Positions 46,702 to 56,878 of a stretch of 62,819 bases of DNA are shown in pieces (the first letter of the stretch is position 1; every line of letters starts with the position of its first letter). The DNA comes from Desulfocapsaceae bacterium. Its GTDB lineage: Bacteria > Desulfobacterota > Desulfobulbia > Desulfobulbales > Desulfocapsaceae. Position numbers and translations under genes: made by a program. Under the pieces are notes generated by a model that saw only the letters and a list, made by a program, of their open reading frames with translations, ran no database searches and had not been told where the DNA came from. The stretch lies in contig JAQVER010000006.1 in the NCBI GenBank assembly GCA_028697885.1, positions 1 through 62,819 of the forward strand, given 5' to 3'.

Positions 46702-49050
46702 ATGGGAATTACTACTTATCTTTTCCACAAATCGAATGATTTGGAAAAACAGAGATTCAATATGTTTTTCCTTGATATGGGAGAAAATATCCACTTCCAT
46801 TACCGGGATCTTAGAATTGAGCTTTCTGTGGATGAATTCAAGGAACTGGCAGAGCTCTTTAACCTCTATTCCCAAGATGTCCTTAAAGAGATTAAGGCAG
46901 GATATAAAGATGGAGTTCTGGCGAATACAAATGAGGTTGGTACACTCAAGACGTTCTGGGACAAGGAGAAAAAACTTACTTTTCCTGTGAAGTATAATGA
47001 GCAGCAGTTGGCCATTGAAGAGACCAAAGATGGCTTTCATCTCCATATCAGAAACTATAAAATCCTCCTGCAGAAAGATTCCTTTATTCTCCTCGTAAAG
47101 GCGATTGCTCCGATCCTCCCATTGTTGGAAAGTAATGACCTGAAACGGGATCCTGTTCAACTGTTGAAAGAAAATGAACTGGGCACAAAACTCATTTCAC
47201 GATTTCAGGCAGAAGGACATGAGAAAATCGTAATTGAGGTTGATAAAATCTACCGTAATAAGGCAGGTCAGGTGCTTAAGGCGCTTGGCTATATTCTGGG
47301 AGGAGTAGAGGATAGTAAAGTAGCATATAGCAAAGACAGTTCAATAATTTTTCTTGTATCTCCCGGCTATACACCACAAACCGCCGATATGGTCAGCACC
47401 GATACGTCGCTGGATCTTCCGGCTTTTCTCGCCAGGTATGGACATGACCTTGATGCCACGGACCTTAATCAGCTCAAACTTAAGATTCTCTTGCTTTTGA
47501 AAATGGCCGAACAAGGTGGCATCAGACCTTTCCGTCTGCAGGATCTGTATATCAACAGAAGTTCTCTCAATCCGGCTGTTGATCTGTTTTGTCGCCTGGA
47601 GAATATCGATCCCCAGCAGGAAATTGACTCCTTTAATAAATTGCTCGGTAAAAATAAATTATTCATGGTCAAACCAGATAAGGAAATTTTTACCCCCGAG
47701 AAGCAGGATCAGATTCAGGATGCATTCTTTGACTTTGTCATGCAAAAGCTTACCCCTCATGAATGTGTACGCAAAATATATATTCTGGGTTCATCAACGA
47801 ATCGCCGATCCGGTCGTTACAAAGTTCCGTTTGTCCATTTTGACTGGGTGAAGATTAATTCGGATTTTGACATCTATATCGAGCTGGATCCGGATTATGA
47901 GGATGTTCTTCCTGAGGAATGGGATAAGAAGTTTTATTGGGCTCGTGCTGGTTGTGATTATTACCATTTTGGTGATGTCGGTGATGGGATGACATCTGAG
48001 TATGCCCAACAATACCCTGGTATCCGCTTTTATGACCAGCTTGTTGAAGGATATCTGTTTCATCCCTCGACAGGAAACAAATCCCAAAAGGATAAATGGT
48101 TTAGTGAAGTACAAGCTCGTTGTATTTTCTCACGAGACAGGATTGCCGAATGGGTGAATCAGAACTACGACATCACAGCTCATAATACGGAGCGGTTTAA
48201 TGTGGCATCATTCAACAGAGTCTACCATATTTTTTGTCAACCTGAAGAATATGTGCTGAAGGTATATGGGTCCAAGTACCTGACCGCAAAAAATAAAAAT
48301 AAAATTATATATGAGATTGGTTTATTGGATTCATTGAAAGATTCTGGTCTGGAAGTTGCGCTTCCGTTGCAAAATAAAGCAGGGAAATATATCAGCCAAA
48401 AAGATAAGGAGCAGGCTGTGCTCTTTACTTTTGTCCCAGGTAAATATGTAGCGAAACCGACCCCGGAAGAGAATATCCTTGCCGGGAATTTACTGGCGCG
48501 TTTTCATAATGAGGCGAAGCATTATAAAACAAAGTATGCGAATGCGTACAGCAACAAACAACTCCTCTTCTATTGGTTGGAGGCCTGGCAGGAATACCAT
48601 GACCAAGGGGGAATCGTGGGAACCGACATCTCTCTGGATATCCCGTACTACACGAAACGGCTGCGAGATTTCAAGGCTCACCCGACCCACTGTCATGGCG
48701 ATTTATCCCTTATTAATTACCTCTTTCATGATGGGAAGTGCTGGCTTATTGATTTCCAGAGTGTTGGGTATGGACCGGCTCTCATTGATTTGGCAAATGG
48801 GATGGTTGAGTTTTCTGCGCAGAAAAGGGAGTTCCATGTGGAAAACATGGAGGCATTCAGGCAGGGGTATGAAGCTATCAGAAAACTATCAGGAGTAGAG
48901 CGCGACAATCTCAGAGATATCCTGATAATTCAAATCGCCGTCAGGCAAGCCAAGCTGCTCCGGCTCCATTATGGCGGATTTGGCTATGAACCGAAAGAAG
49001 ACAGGATTATGGGCTTGCGGAAGGGCTTTGAGCAAATCCTTTCTCGTTAA
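46702..49050 (+). CDS. Nucleotidyltransferase-like / aminoglycoside-phosphotransferase-like fusion protein
   Basis: A 782-residue multidomain protein of no known family as a whole. Residues about 1-350 match nothing I recognise. Around residues 362-397 a nucleotidyltransferase-type signature appears (GSS followed by SDFDIYIELD, the G-S-x-n-D-x-D metal site). Residues about 510-770 resemble a kinase of the aminoglycoside/choline/homoserine type, with the catalytic loop HGDLSLIN (about 666-673) and the metal-binding LIDFQS (about 684-689). So it may activate and phosphorylate a small molecule or lipid carrier. Its neighbours are exporter, DUF2156 and ligase genes, hinting at a precursor-making role. 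There is a 50-base gap to the next region. Confidence 0.7.
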   Translation: MGITTYLFHKSNDLEKQRFNMFFLDMGENIHFHYRDLRIELSVDEFKELAELFNLYSQDVLKEIKAGYKDGVLANTNEVGTLKTFWDKEKKLTFPVKYNEQQLAIEETKDGFHLHIRNYKILLQKDSFILLVKAIAPILPLLESNDLKRDPVQLLKENELGTKLISRFQAEGHEKIVIEVDKIYRNKAGQVLKALGYILGGVEDSKVAYSKDSSIIFLVSPGYTPQTADMVSTDTSLDLPAFLARYGHDLDATDLNQLKLKILLLLKMAEQGGIRPFRLQDLYINRSSLNPAVDLFCRLENIDPQQEIDSFNKLLGKNKLFMVKPDKEIFTPEKQDQIQDAFFDFVMQKLTPHECVRKIYILGSSTNRRSGRYKVPFVHFDWVKINSDFDIYIELDPDYEDVLPEEWDKKFYWARAGCDYYHFGDVGDGMTSEYAQQYPGIRFYDQLVEGYLFHPSTGNKSQKDKWFSEVQARCIFSRDRIAEWVNQNYDITAHNTERFNVASFNRVYHIFCQPEEYVLKVYGSKYLTAKNKNKIIYEIGLLDSLKDSGLEVALPLQNKAGKYISQKDKEQAVLFTFVPGKYVAKPTPEENILAGNLLARFHNEAKHYKTKYANAYSNKQLLFYWLEAWQEYHDQGGIVGTDISLDIPYYTKRLRDFKAHPTHCHGDLSLINYLFHDGKCWLIDFQSVGYGPALIDLANGMVEFSAQKREFHVENMEAFRQGYEAIRKLSGVERDNLRDILIIQIAVRQAKLLRLHYGGFGYEPKEDRIMGLRKGFEQILSR

Positions 49051-49180
49051 ATCCGACAACGGTCATTCTCTCACAGAGATACATTAAAAGAAGCATAGGA
49101 ATCATGTCTGTCTTTGCCGGTGCTTATCTTGTGCACTCTTTTATGCCGTAGCATGGAATTTCCATAAAAAATTGAGAAAG

Positions 49181-51088
49181 ATGATTACTGAATTGAAGCC
49201 AATCAGTCTCGATGATTTAGAACTTTTTAAGGATGCTTTTGCGAGTGGAAAACAGCAGGGGTGGGTTCATTTCTTTCCATTTCTATACTTTACCTCGCGG
49301 AGAAAGAGTCGGGAGCTATTGTTCTATAAGGATTCCGGTTCACTCTGTCTCTTCTTACATAAGAAGAATCAGCAGGACCCTTCTAGCGGTAGGATGGCAC
49401 TTTATTTCCCACCCACTCCAATGAATGCGACGGCCTTAAAAAACTCCATCAATTTGATCAACGATTATAATAAGAGCAATAATGCAAGAATCATATATGT
49501 CGACGAGCATGATGCACATGAGATTGCAGGAATGCCAAATTCACAGCTTGAGATTAAATTTAGAGGGGAAGAATATTTATATGATCCTAAACTCTACCGG
49601 GAAATGGCCGGGGCAAAGTTTGCGAAAATGAGGAATGACTTTAATCATCTGCAACGGACTTATTCTCTCGAAATTATTCCCTATGACATCACGTATGCAG
49701 ATCAATGTCTGGCCCTGCTGAAACATTGGGAAGTGACGCAAGGGGCCAAATATGATTCTGTCAGTGATAAAATATTTACCCGTAACTGTCTGAGAATGGC
49801 TGATAAATTTGAGGCACCTGACCTGATAGGTAAGATGATTCTTGTTGATAATCAGGTAAAATCATTTGGTTTTATTGGTGAGATGTATAATCTGATCAGT
49901 TGCTGTTTCATTGCTAAATCGGATCATTCGATTCCTGGACTCAACAATTTTATGTGGCGCCAGCTGATGCTTTCGGTGGAATCGTCAGATTTGGTAAATG
50001 GCACCTCCGACTTGGGGCATCCGGGACTAAAATTTGCCAAAAAGATGCTTAGGCCTGTTGAGATGATCAAGATATTTAACGCAAGGCAGGTGAGGGCTGT
50101 CACAACTGGGGTGAGAGGTGGTAAGGGAGTGTTGCCGGCTACAGTGGCCACAGATAGCGTGTCACAATCTTTATACACTGCCCCTGAGGCTCAGGCCTCT
50201 CGATATCACTATTTCATGAATGAACTGAAAATTCTTTCACTTGCAGATCAAACGATATTCGACCAATGTTTGATGGCTTCGGGAAACAAATCGTGGATAT
50301 CTTTCTTCCCCTTTCTTTATAGCTTTTCACAGCGCAGGCGACGGTCATTGTACTGGGAACTCTATCGTGGGTCGATTTGTCTTTATTATTTATTGGAGCG
50401 GCCTTCAGGGAAAAGACTGAGTTTATACTTACCTCCATTTCCATTCAGAGGAGAGACTCTTGCGTATGCCATGGATAAGGTGAACCGTTGCAACCAGAGT
50501 GAAGATGGCGAGATTACCTGGGTCGAAGAAGTTGATTCTGAAAATCTAGTTCGCTTGGGATATGACATTAGGCCGGTAGAGAATGAATATATTTATGCTA
50601 AAGAAAGTCTTGATGAGTTCGTTGGAACGTGTCACTTTTCCGGAAATACTACCATCCGAGCATTTACTAAAGAGGATGAAACGGCATGTCTGGATTTGTT
50701 GGAAAGATGGCGCGCTGATTATCTGAGGAAAGGCGGGAAGTATACAGGATACTATTTTAAGCGATCCTGTATACAGAATGCGTTGAAATATATTGATGGT
50801 ACTCTTGTCGGAAAAGTTCTTCTTATTGACGGAAACATTCAAGGGGTATGTTTTGCAGGGACTGTCAATTCTGAATATGTAAGGTTTTTCGTAACAATTA
50901 CTGCACCGGAATACAGGGAGTTAAAGCTTTTCCTGCAGGCAAGCATGACACGTAATTTTTCCTCCCCATTTTTCAACAATGCCGACGAGCAGGCAGGAGA
51001 ATCGCCGCCATACTTAGCTGAGGTCGTCAGACCGGTCGCAAGGCATAGATTGTTTAGAGCTCAGCAGTCTGTACGAAAAGGAACATGA
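49181..51088 (+). CDS. Tandem DUF2156 (GNAT-like) protein
   Basis: A 635-residue soluble protein of two homologous modules of about 300 residues (about 3-310 and 345-630) resembling DUF2156/phosphatidylglycerol lysyltransferase C-terminal domains. These have a doubled GNAT fold and, in MprF- and FemX-type enzymes, transfer an aminoacyl group from tRNA to lipid or peptide. Each module starts with a W-x-x-F-F-P-F-L segment and ends in a VRPV (or LRPV) motif. The second module is strikingly similar to the second module of the minus-strand protein at 57410. No membrane helices. Start at ATG 49181; a TTG at 49172 is possible. Substrate unknown. Confidence 0.8.
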   Translation: MITELKPISLDDLELFKDAFASGKQQGWVHFFPFLYFTSRRKSRELLFYKDSGSLCLFLHKKNQQDPSSGRMALYFPPTPMNATALKNSINLINDYNKSNNARIIYVDEHDAHEIAGMPNSQLEIKFRGEEYLYDPKLYREMAGAKFAKMRNDFNHLQRTYSLEIIPYDITYADQCLALLKHWEVTQGAKYDSVSDKIFTRNCLRMADKFEAPDLIGKMILVDNQVKSFGFIGEMYNLISCCFIAKSDHSIPGLNNFMWRQLMLSVESSDLVNGTSDLGHPGLKFAKKMLRPVEMIKIFNARQVRAVTTGVRGGKGVLPATVATDSVSQSLYTAPEAQASRYHYFMNELKILSLADQTIFDQCLMASGNKSWISFFPFLYSFSQRRRRSLYWELYRGSICLYYLLERPSGKRLSLYLPPFPFRGETLAYAMDKVNRCNQSEDGEITWVEEVDSENLVRLGYDIRPVENEYIYAKESLDEFVGTCHFSGNTTIRAFTKEDETACLDLLERWRADYLRKGGKYTGYYFKRSCIQNALKYIDGTLVGKVLLIDGNIQGVCFAGTVNSEYVRFFVTITAPEYRELKLFLQASMTRNFSSPFFNNADEQAGESPPYLAEVVRPVARHRLFRAQQSVRKGT

Positions 51089-51287
51089 GACTTTTATGTG
51101 TAGTGGTTCAAACCTGATCTGGACATCTTGGTATCTTCCAAGTGGATGAAGATTTTTGGAAGAAATTCTAGCTTGATATACAAGATATAGCTTCTTTGAA
51201 CATCACTTGTGGATAGATAGAGATAAAAAAACATTCTCCCTGTCTGCTAACAAGCCTGTATCAAGGCGGAGATGACGTATAAATCCA

Positions 51288-52880
51288 ATGAAGATTCTCC
51301 TCTCATTACTTCTATTATTTCTGTGCTGCTGTACTTCAGATGAAGCCAATAAGGATTCCCCTCCCACCAATGTTTCTAGTGAGACGGATCCTTTTCCATC
51401 GCAGCTTGTGGAAACTTCTGGACTTTATGAACGTGGGCTCAATCCCAAAAAAGAGGTGTCTCGGATTCGTTTTATGGCCAGAGATGGCCATATCCTCACA
51501 GCTTATACATATCGTGCTACAGGATTTTCTGCCAGCGATGGACCAATAGTCTTTATTATACATGGCGCCGCCAGAAATGCGATTGATTACTTGCGCAGAT
51601 TTATGCCGATAGCTGAACGGCATCGGGCTTTGGCAATAGCACCCGAGTTTCCTGCATCGATTTACGGCCCTGGCTCTGATCGCTTCACTCTCGCTGTCGG
51701 GAGTAAAAAGCCGCCCTATACTGGCACTTATCGAGCCAGAGAGTGGCGCACGCGTGACGACTACCTTTATAGTGAAATCGAACATTTATTCGAAGCTATT
51801 AAGCGGGAAGTGCACAGTGGTCAGTCTACTTACCGCATTTGGGGTCACAGTGCCGGGGGACAATTTGTTCATCGCTTGATGACTTTTCGTTCCGATGCCA
51901 GGGTTGCTTCAGCGGTGGCGGTGAACGCCGGGTTCTATACTTTGCCAGCTTACGGAAACGGCTCGGATCCCAATTATTTCATGCCCTATGGGCTTCAGGG
52001 GACTCCCTTAAATGCTTACGATGTTAAGCGTTTGCTGCAGGCTCCACTGGTCGTAATGGTGGGTGAATTAGACACAGAGACAGGTAAGGAATCCAGTAGC
52101 GTTCGCGATTCAAGTTATGCTAATTTCCAGGGAGCTAACCGACGCCAACGAGCAGAGTTTTACTATCAAATTGGTAAACAGGAAGCGCAACGCCTGGGCC
52201 TCAATTTTGGATGGCGTTTTTCAGTGGTACCGGGGGCTGGGCACAACTCTCGCAAGGTGGGTCCCTCAGCAGCTTGGTTCCTGTTTAATCGACCCGATGC
52301 AATTCCTTGTGTGTCAACCCTAACCAAGGATGCCAAAGGTCTGGTGATTAACGAAATTTATGGCGATCCCGCCAGTGGTCGCGCCGGCGATGCCAACAAT
52401 GACGGTTTCCGTGACGCACAAGAGGATGAGTTTGTTGAATTGGTCAACACCTCTGGTCACGATATCTGCCTGAGTGGATGGTACCTTGGCGATGCATCTA
52501 ACCCTTCACGTCATCGTTTCCCTGTGGGAAGTCTACTACCCGCTGGAAAAGCGTTGGTTGTATTTGGCGGGGGTGTTCCAACCGGGCAGTTTGGTGGTGC
52601 TGAAATACAGACAGCAGTGTCGGCGGGCGAACTGAACCTGAATAACGAGGGCGATGTCCTGTCGTTATCGGACTTGCACGGAAATTCGTATCAGCGCGTT
52701 TCCTGGGGGGATTGTGGTGGCAAACAGTGTGCAAAAGAGCACATCCCTCATGCAATAAATATCAATCAGTCCCTAAATCGCTGGCCAGAGGCAAATGGTC
52801 CCTTCTTGCCCCATAGCAATATTTTAGACGGCGCGTTGTACTCACCTGGAACCAAGGTAAATGGGACGCCATTTGACTAG
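51288..52880 (+). CDS. Lipoprotein alpha/beta-hydrolase with lamin-tail domain
   Basis: A 530-residue predicted lipoprotein: the signal peptide ends in FLCCC, a lipobox-like run. An alpha/beta-hydrolase domain (about 60-345) carries the nucleophile S188 in GHSAGG, an oxyanion segment VIFIIHGAARNA-like, and a late His in PGAGHNS. A lamin-tail domain follows (about 355-525; LVINEIYGDP, EDEFVELVNTS, LSGWYLGD), preceded by a D-x-N-x-D-G loop that may bind Ca2+. It would sit on the outer membrane, hydrolysing an ester or amide. By eye its codon use is more GC-rich than the DUF2156 and exporter genes. Link to the system: possible polymer processing, inferred. Confidence 0.8.
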   Translation: MKILLSLLLLFLCCCTSDEANKDSPPTNVSSETDPFPSQLVETSGLYERGLNPKKEVSRIRFMARDGHILTAYTYRATGFSASDGPIVFIIHGAARNAIDYLRRFMPIAERHRALAIAPEFPASIYGPGSDRFTLAVGSKKPPYTGTYRAREWRTRDDYLYSEIEHLFEAIKREVHSGQSTYRIWGHSAGGQFVHRLMTFRSDARVASAVAVNAGFYTLPAYGNGSDPNYFMPYGLQGTPLNAYDVKRLLQAPLVVMVGELDTETGKESSSVRDSSYANFQGANRRQRAEFYYQIGKQEAQRLGLNFGWRFSVVPGAGHNSRKVGPSAAWFLFNRPDAIPCVSTLTKDAKGLVINEIYGDPASGRAGDANNDGFRDAQEDEFVELVNTSGHDICLSGWYLGDASNPSRHRFPVGSLLPAGKALVVFGGGVPTGQFGGAEIQTAVSAGELNLNNEGDVLSLSDLHGNSYQRVSWGDCGGKQCAKEHIPHAININQSLNRWPEANGPFLPHSNILDGALYSPGTKVNGTPFD

Positions 52881-52996
52881 TCATCACTGCACCAGTAAAC
52901 GGGCACGGCAGAGGTTAAAAAATATGTACTATTGAGCCATGCCGAGGTTGAATTTCTTCCAGCGAGAAAACGACAGGAATCAAATTAATTTCAGGG

Positions 52997-55900
52997 GTGA
53001 CGGCGATGCACGTGACGAATCAGCCGGGTGAAGAATCAAATATATTAGCAGTGCGTGAACCTATAATATGGCAGCTAAACGAATTGATCGAGGCAACTGG
53101 CGGGCGTTTGATCAGTTCAGCGGGTCCGAGTCGTGGCTATAGCAGCTTTACCTTTCCACTGGCTTTCTTGAAACCCAACTCCGTGCTGTTACATGTCCAT
53201 GGGCGTAGTTGGCGAGAACGTACCATTAATGGTTGTGGCCAGAAGGGTATGTCTATCAATTCACTTCTAAATTACGCTCGTCGATATCAGAATGTTCTTG
53301 TGATTACAGATCAGGAGCCAGACGACTCTGCCGATTTTCCGATCCTGTTAGTCGATTCGACTTACGACGCACTGTTCACCTTAGCCACATACCAGCGCAA
53401 TCGCTTTCGCGGCCACGTAATTGGTATCACCGGAACTTCCGGGAAAAGTTCCACGAGAGATATGGTGGTGGCACTGCTAAGCAAACGAGGCCTGACATCT
53501 TCATCCGTAGGTAACTGGAATACCACCGAGGGTATTGCCCTGGCGCTTGCAAATCTGGCACCGGAGGCTGAATTCGCAGTTGTTGAAATTAGTGGTGGCG
53601 CAATTAAGGGAATGCGTGGGCTGTCGGCACTGGATATGGTGCATCATCATGACGCTGTCATTACATCGATCGGCATCAACCTCACCTCACGTACGCCCAC
53701 TGCCCGCGATGTGGCCGAGGTCAAATCAAAGTTGTTCTCCCACCTACCGACTGGAGGCAAAGCATACTATGCAAAGGACGTGGCGGAAGTGGAAACACTC
53801 CGCAAGGCCGCAGAGGGGTTTGACCAACGCGTCATCGGGGATAGTGGGGCCTCAAGTATCCAATTGCGGCAGATCAAGGTGGAGTTAGACGGCAGCCTGT
53901 TGCAATTACGTCTCGGTGATGCCGATGTTCGAGTCAAGGCAAGTGTGATCGGCCCGGGTCAGATAAACAACCTGGCCTTGGCCGTACAGCTAGCTATCGA
54001 CCTTGGCGTGAGTCTGCACGATGTCACGCAGACCATCGCATCTTTCTCCTTGGCGAAGAGAAAGATGGAGGTGAGTAATATTACAGTCGGAAGTACAGTA
54101 GTCAAGCTATTAGACGACTGTCACAATGCGACCCAGGTGTCCTTTGAGAACGCTCTTGGACATCTGGAGCAAATCAAAACATCGCACCGCCGCAGCATTT
54201 TTATAATCGGAAAGATTGTCCATATAGAAGGGCAAGAGTCCAAAGTATACAGTGAGCTTGGCGAACGGATTTCTGCCTGTGAACCCTCTGTCGTCATCCT
54301 TTTTGATGAAGGCTTGACCTTGCTTAAGACCAAACTCGATGAATTACAAATTCCTGTTCGCCAAGCTGGTTCACCGCAGCAGGTTTTTGAAATACTTCGG
54401 GAGCTTGTAACAGAGACCAGTGTGGTTTTCCTCAAGGGATCTCACCGAGGCACCCATATCCGGGAGCTGTCCTCTCTCTTGCGTAGGGGCGACGGCAGTA
54501 GGGCAGGCCGGACGAGCGCGGGCATATTGCACTCACGCTGGACACAGTATGAGTTGGCCTATTATATAGAAGCTCTGGCGTACTACGACGAAGTGATCTT
54601 CATTGACCCCTCAAAAGTGACCTATCGCATCAATGCAGGCTCCTGCAGGATCAACGTCGATTACCTGGGAAGATCACTTGATAATTTGTCGATACTGTAC
54701 ACTTTAGAATACGGGGATAAGGCAACTTTGTTGGCCCGAGTTTTGAGCCGACAGGGTTGTGATGTCAGCGATTCTTTGGAGGCGATGGCTTCAGATGATT
54801 TTGCCTTGTTGGGCATCAGCCCTGCAGGGGATGAAATCCACATTGGTGCGACACGACACATTATTCCCTCATTAACGCTAGTCGGACCCTATTTAGAGAA
54901 GCTCGATGCTGGTGATTTTCCGCTACTATACAATCCACCTGGAAAACGAAACAGCAAAGCAACGGTTGAATTGTTGAATACCGAAGCGGCATTACGATGG
55001 TGTGAAAAATATTTCACCAAAACCTCCAAGCTGCTGTGTTTGGAACACCCATTGCCAGCGGAGAAAAGCTGGCGAGTCATTATTGTGGATGCTGAGGTTA
55101 TTGCTTGCTATGAATGCCGTCTTGAGCATACATCTCTGAAACAAGAATATCTGAAGGTAGAGTCGCCCATGGCTGCTGAGATATCCCAAATGATCAATAA
55201 CAAGCTGCCTCGTCACTTCCAAAAGGGTGTCTATGGTGTGGATGTAGTCACAGGGAAAGATGGAGTTCACCGGCTTGCTGCCATTAAAAGGAGGCCCGCT
55301 TTTGGCGAATTGCGCAGGCTGTATAACCTGAATTTCCCCGCATTGGTACACAGCCGACTCAGTCAAAGGACTTTGCCCTGCAGGAACACATACGATGAGA
55401 CGGCGGATGCCTCAGTGCTGTTCCTAGGCGACACCAACCCTGGTGAATCATATCAGTTGCGCAACGAAGAAAAGGGGGGAGTAAATATACTCAAGGCCAA
55501 TGGATACGATCAGGCGTTCATGCCATTTCGGTCGCTGCTGGAGTCGGCGGATTACAGGATAATGAACTTTGAAGCGGCCATAACCAGTGAACGTGAATCA
55601 CCTTTCCGAGAGACCAAACACTACCTCGACTGGACCAGCCCCGAAGAAACTCCGCGTATTATGCGAGAGCTTTGCATTGACGCAGTGAACCTCGCCAACA
55701 ATCATAGCCTGGACTATGGTGAAACAGGTTTGCGGGAAATGTTGAAAGTGCTGGACGAATCCGGTATTGCACATTTTGGTGCCGCAATGGATGCGAGTGC
55801 TGCAGCGCATCCATTGCACTATGTTCTGCAGGTCGGTGAGCGAGAACAGCAAATCATCGTGGCTTCAGGATTCTGGCATAAGGGAAGTCACGATAAATGG

Positions 55901-56488
55901 GGGTATTATGCACGCACTGACAACGCGGGCGTCAATGATTGGACAGTAGCGAATGCAGGACAACAAGTTGGTGAACTGAGAGTGACACATCCCGATGCCT
56001 TCATTGTTGCCTTCCCTCACTGGGGCAGTAATTACAGTTACAAGGTGGAACACCAGGAGCGCCTGGCACATGTGTTGATAGACGCCGGGGCTGACCTCAT
56101 AATCGGCCATGGATCACATATGATGCAAGAAATTGAGCAATATCGTAACCGCTGGGTTGTGTACGGTATCGGGAACTTCGTTTATAATGCCCCTGGGCGT
56201 TTCTACAAATTCGACGTTCTTCCGTATGGGTTAATTCCGCGTCTCCGCTTCCTGGCTCAGCATGACCAGTGTCGTGTTGAGTTGGAATTGTATCCTATTT
56301 TTTCAGACAACCGTGTGAGTGACTACAAACCACGTTTTCTCAATGCACGTGAGTTGAAAAATCTAGTGAGGCGTTTCACGCTTCATAGTGATGACGACGA
56401 CAACGAGCTGATTCGTCGGGTAGTGATGGGTCATAATCAGTTCGGACCGTATTTTTCATTGCGAGTTGCATCGCACCTTTGGGATTGA
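52997..56488 (+). CDS. Mur-ligase / CapA fusion (poly-gamma-glutamate-type ligase)
   Basis: A 1163-residue fusion. The N-terminal half (about 20-500) is a MurF/CapB-type amide ligase with P-loop GITGTSGKSST (about 141-151) and the following Mur-family segments. A middle part (about 510-780) looks like a divergent ATP-grasp-type domain (only faint; the glycine loop is poor). The C-terminal part (about 795-1160) is a CapA domain with the family metal motifs LFLGDTNPGES, NFEAAIT, LANNHSLDYG, FPHWGSNY, GHGSH-x-MQEIE and YGIGNFVYN. CapB/PgsB adds Glu to a growing chain, and CapA is required for polymer export. A fusion of the two with an extra domain is unusual. No membrane helices. It suggests synthesis of an amide-linked polymer. 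Confidence 0.82.
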   Translation: MTAMHVTNQPGEESNILAVREPIIWQLNELIEATGGRLISSAGPSRGYSSFTFPLAFLKPNSVLLHVHGRSWRERTINGCGQKGMSINSLLNYARRYQNVLVITDQEPDDSADFPILLVDSTYDALFTLATYQRNRFRGHVIGITGTSGKSSTRDMVVALLSKRGLTSSSVGNWNTTEGIALALANLAPEAEFAVVEISGGAIKGMRGLSALDMVHHHDAVITSIGINLTSRTPTARDVAEVKSKLFSHLPTGGKAYYAKDVAEVETLRKAAEGFDQRVIGDSGASSIQLRQIKVELDGSLLQLRLGDADVRVKASVIGPGQINNLALAVQLAIDLGVSLHDVTQTIASFSLAKRKMEVSNITVGSTVVKLLDDCHNATQVSFENALGHLEQIKTSHRRSIFIIGKIVHIEGQESKVYSELGERISACEPSVVILFDEGLTLLKTKLDELQIPVRQAGSPQQVFEILRELVTETSVVFLKGSHRGTHIRELSSLLRRGDGSRAGRTSAGILHSRWTQYELAYYIEALAYYDEVIFIDPSKVTYRINAGSCRINVDYLGRSLDNLSILYTLEYGDKATLLARVLSRQGCDVSDSLEAMASDDFALLGISPAGDEIHIGATRHIIPSLTLVGPYLEKLDAGDFPLLYNPPGKRNSKATVELLNTEAALRWCEKYFTKTSKLLCLEHPLPAEKSWRVIIVDAEVIACYECRLEHTSLKQEYLKVESPMAAEISQMINNKLPRHFQKGVYGVDVVTGKDGVHRLAAIKRRPAFGELRRLYNLNFPALVHSRLSQRTLPCRNTYDETADASVLFLGDTNPGESYQLRNEEKGGVNILKANGYDQAFMPFRSLLESADYRIMNFEAAITSERESPFRETKHYLDWTSPEETPRIMRELCIDAVNLANNHSLDYGETGLREMLKVLDESGIAHFGAAMDASAAAHPLHYVLQVGEREQQIIVASGFWHKGSHDKWGYYARTDNAGVNDWTVANAGQQVGELRVTHPDAFIVAFPHWGSNYSYKVEHQERLAHVLIDAGADLIIGHGSHMMQEIEQYRNRWVVYGIGNFVYNAPGRFYKFDVLPYGLIPRLRFLAQHDQCRVELELYPIFSDNRVSDYKPRFLNARELKNLVRRFTLHSDDDDNELIRRVVMGHNQFGPYFSLRVASHLWD

Positions 56489-56878
56489 ATCTGGTTTACG
56501 TTTAACTCAATTTTACGTATGCAATCATATTGAGTTACGAATAATTTCTCAAACCACTCAACTCTACCCTCAATCGTTGTCAGTATAATTTTTCGAATTA
56601 ATTTTTTTAAAAGGACATGACCTGAAAGTGGTTAAAATGTCATTTGTGAGTAAGCGCTTAAACAACCACACTTCTCGCCGTATGGCATGATATCTTGAGA
56701 CAAGGAGATAGCTCATGCCACAAGAACGATCTAAGAAAGGTCGGTTCCTGGAAAAGAAATCTGGCCATCGCATTTGCAGGCATGGTGGAAAATAAAATTT
56801 GACAGCAGAAGGTAATCTTTCCCAGGTATATTAACCTTATGGGAAATATATCAATAAAAGTAGCCTTCCACTTCCTTC
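56489..56878. other. 390-base gap containing a 26-codon ORF with a strong ribosome binding site
   Basis: Mostly AT-rich. A small frame at 56715-56795 (26 residues, strongly basic: MPQERSKKGRFLEKKSG...) has AAGGAGAT five bases ahead of its ATG. It could be a short peptide or a chance frame. No other features were found between the convergent Mur-ligase/CapA and SET genes. Confidence 0.4.
56715..56795 (+). CDS. Possible small basic peptide
   Basis: 26 residues, rich in Lys, Arg and Gly, with a good Shine-Dalgarno (AAGGAGAT) spaced five bases from the ATG. It has no known family. Only conservation in relatives could show whether it is translated. It lies between two cluster genes. Confidence 0.25.
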   Translation: MPQERSKKGRFLEKKSGHRICRHGGK

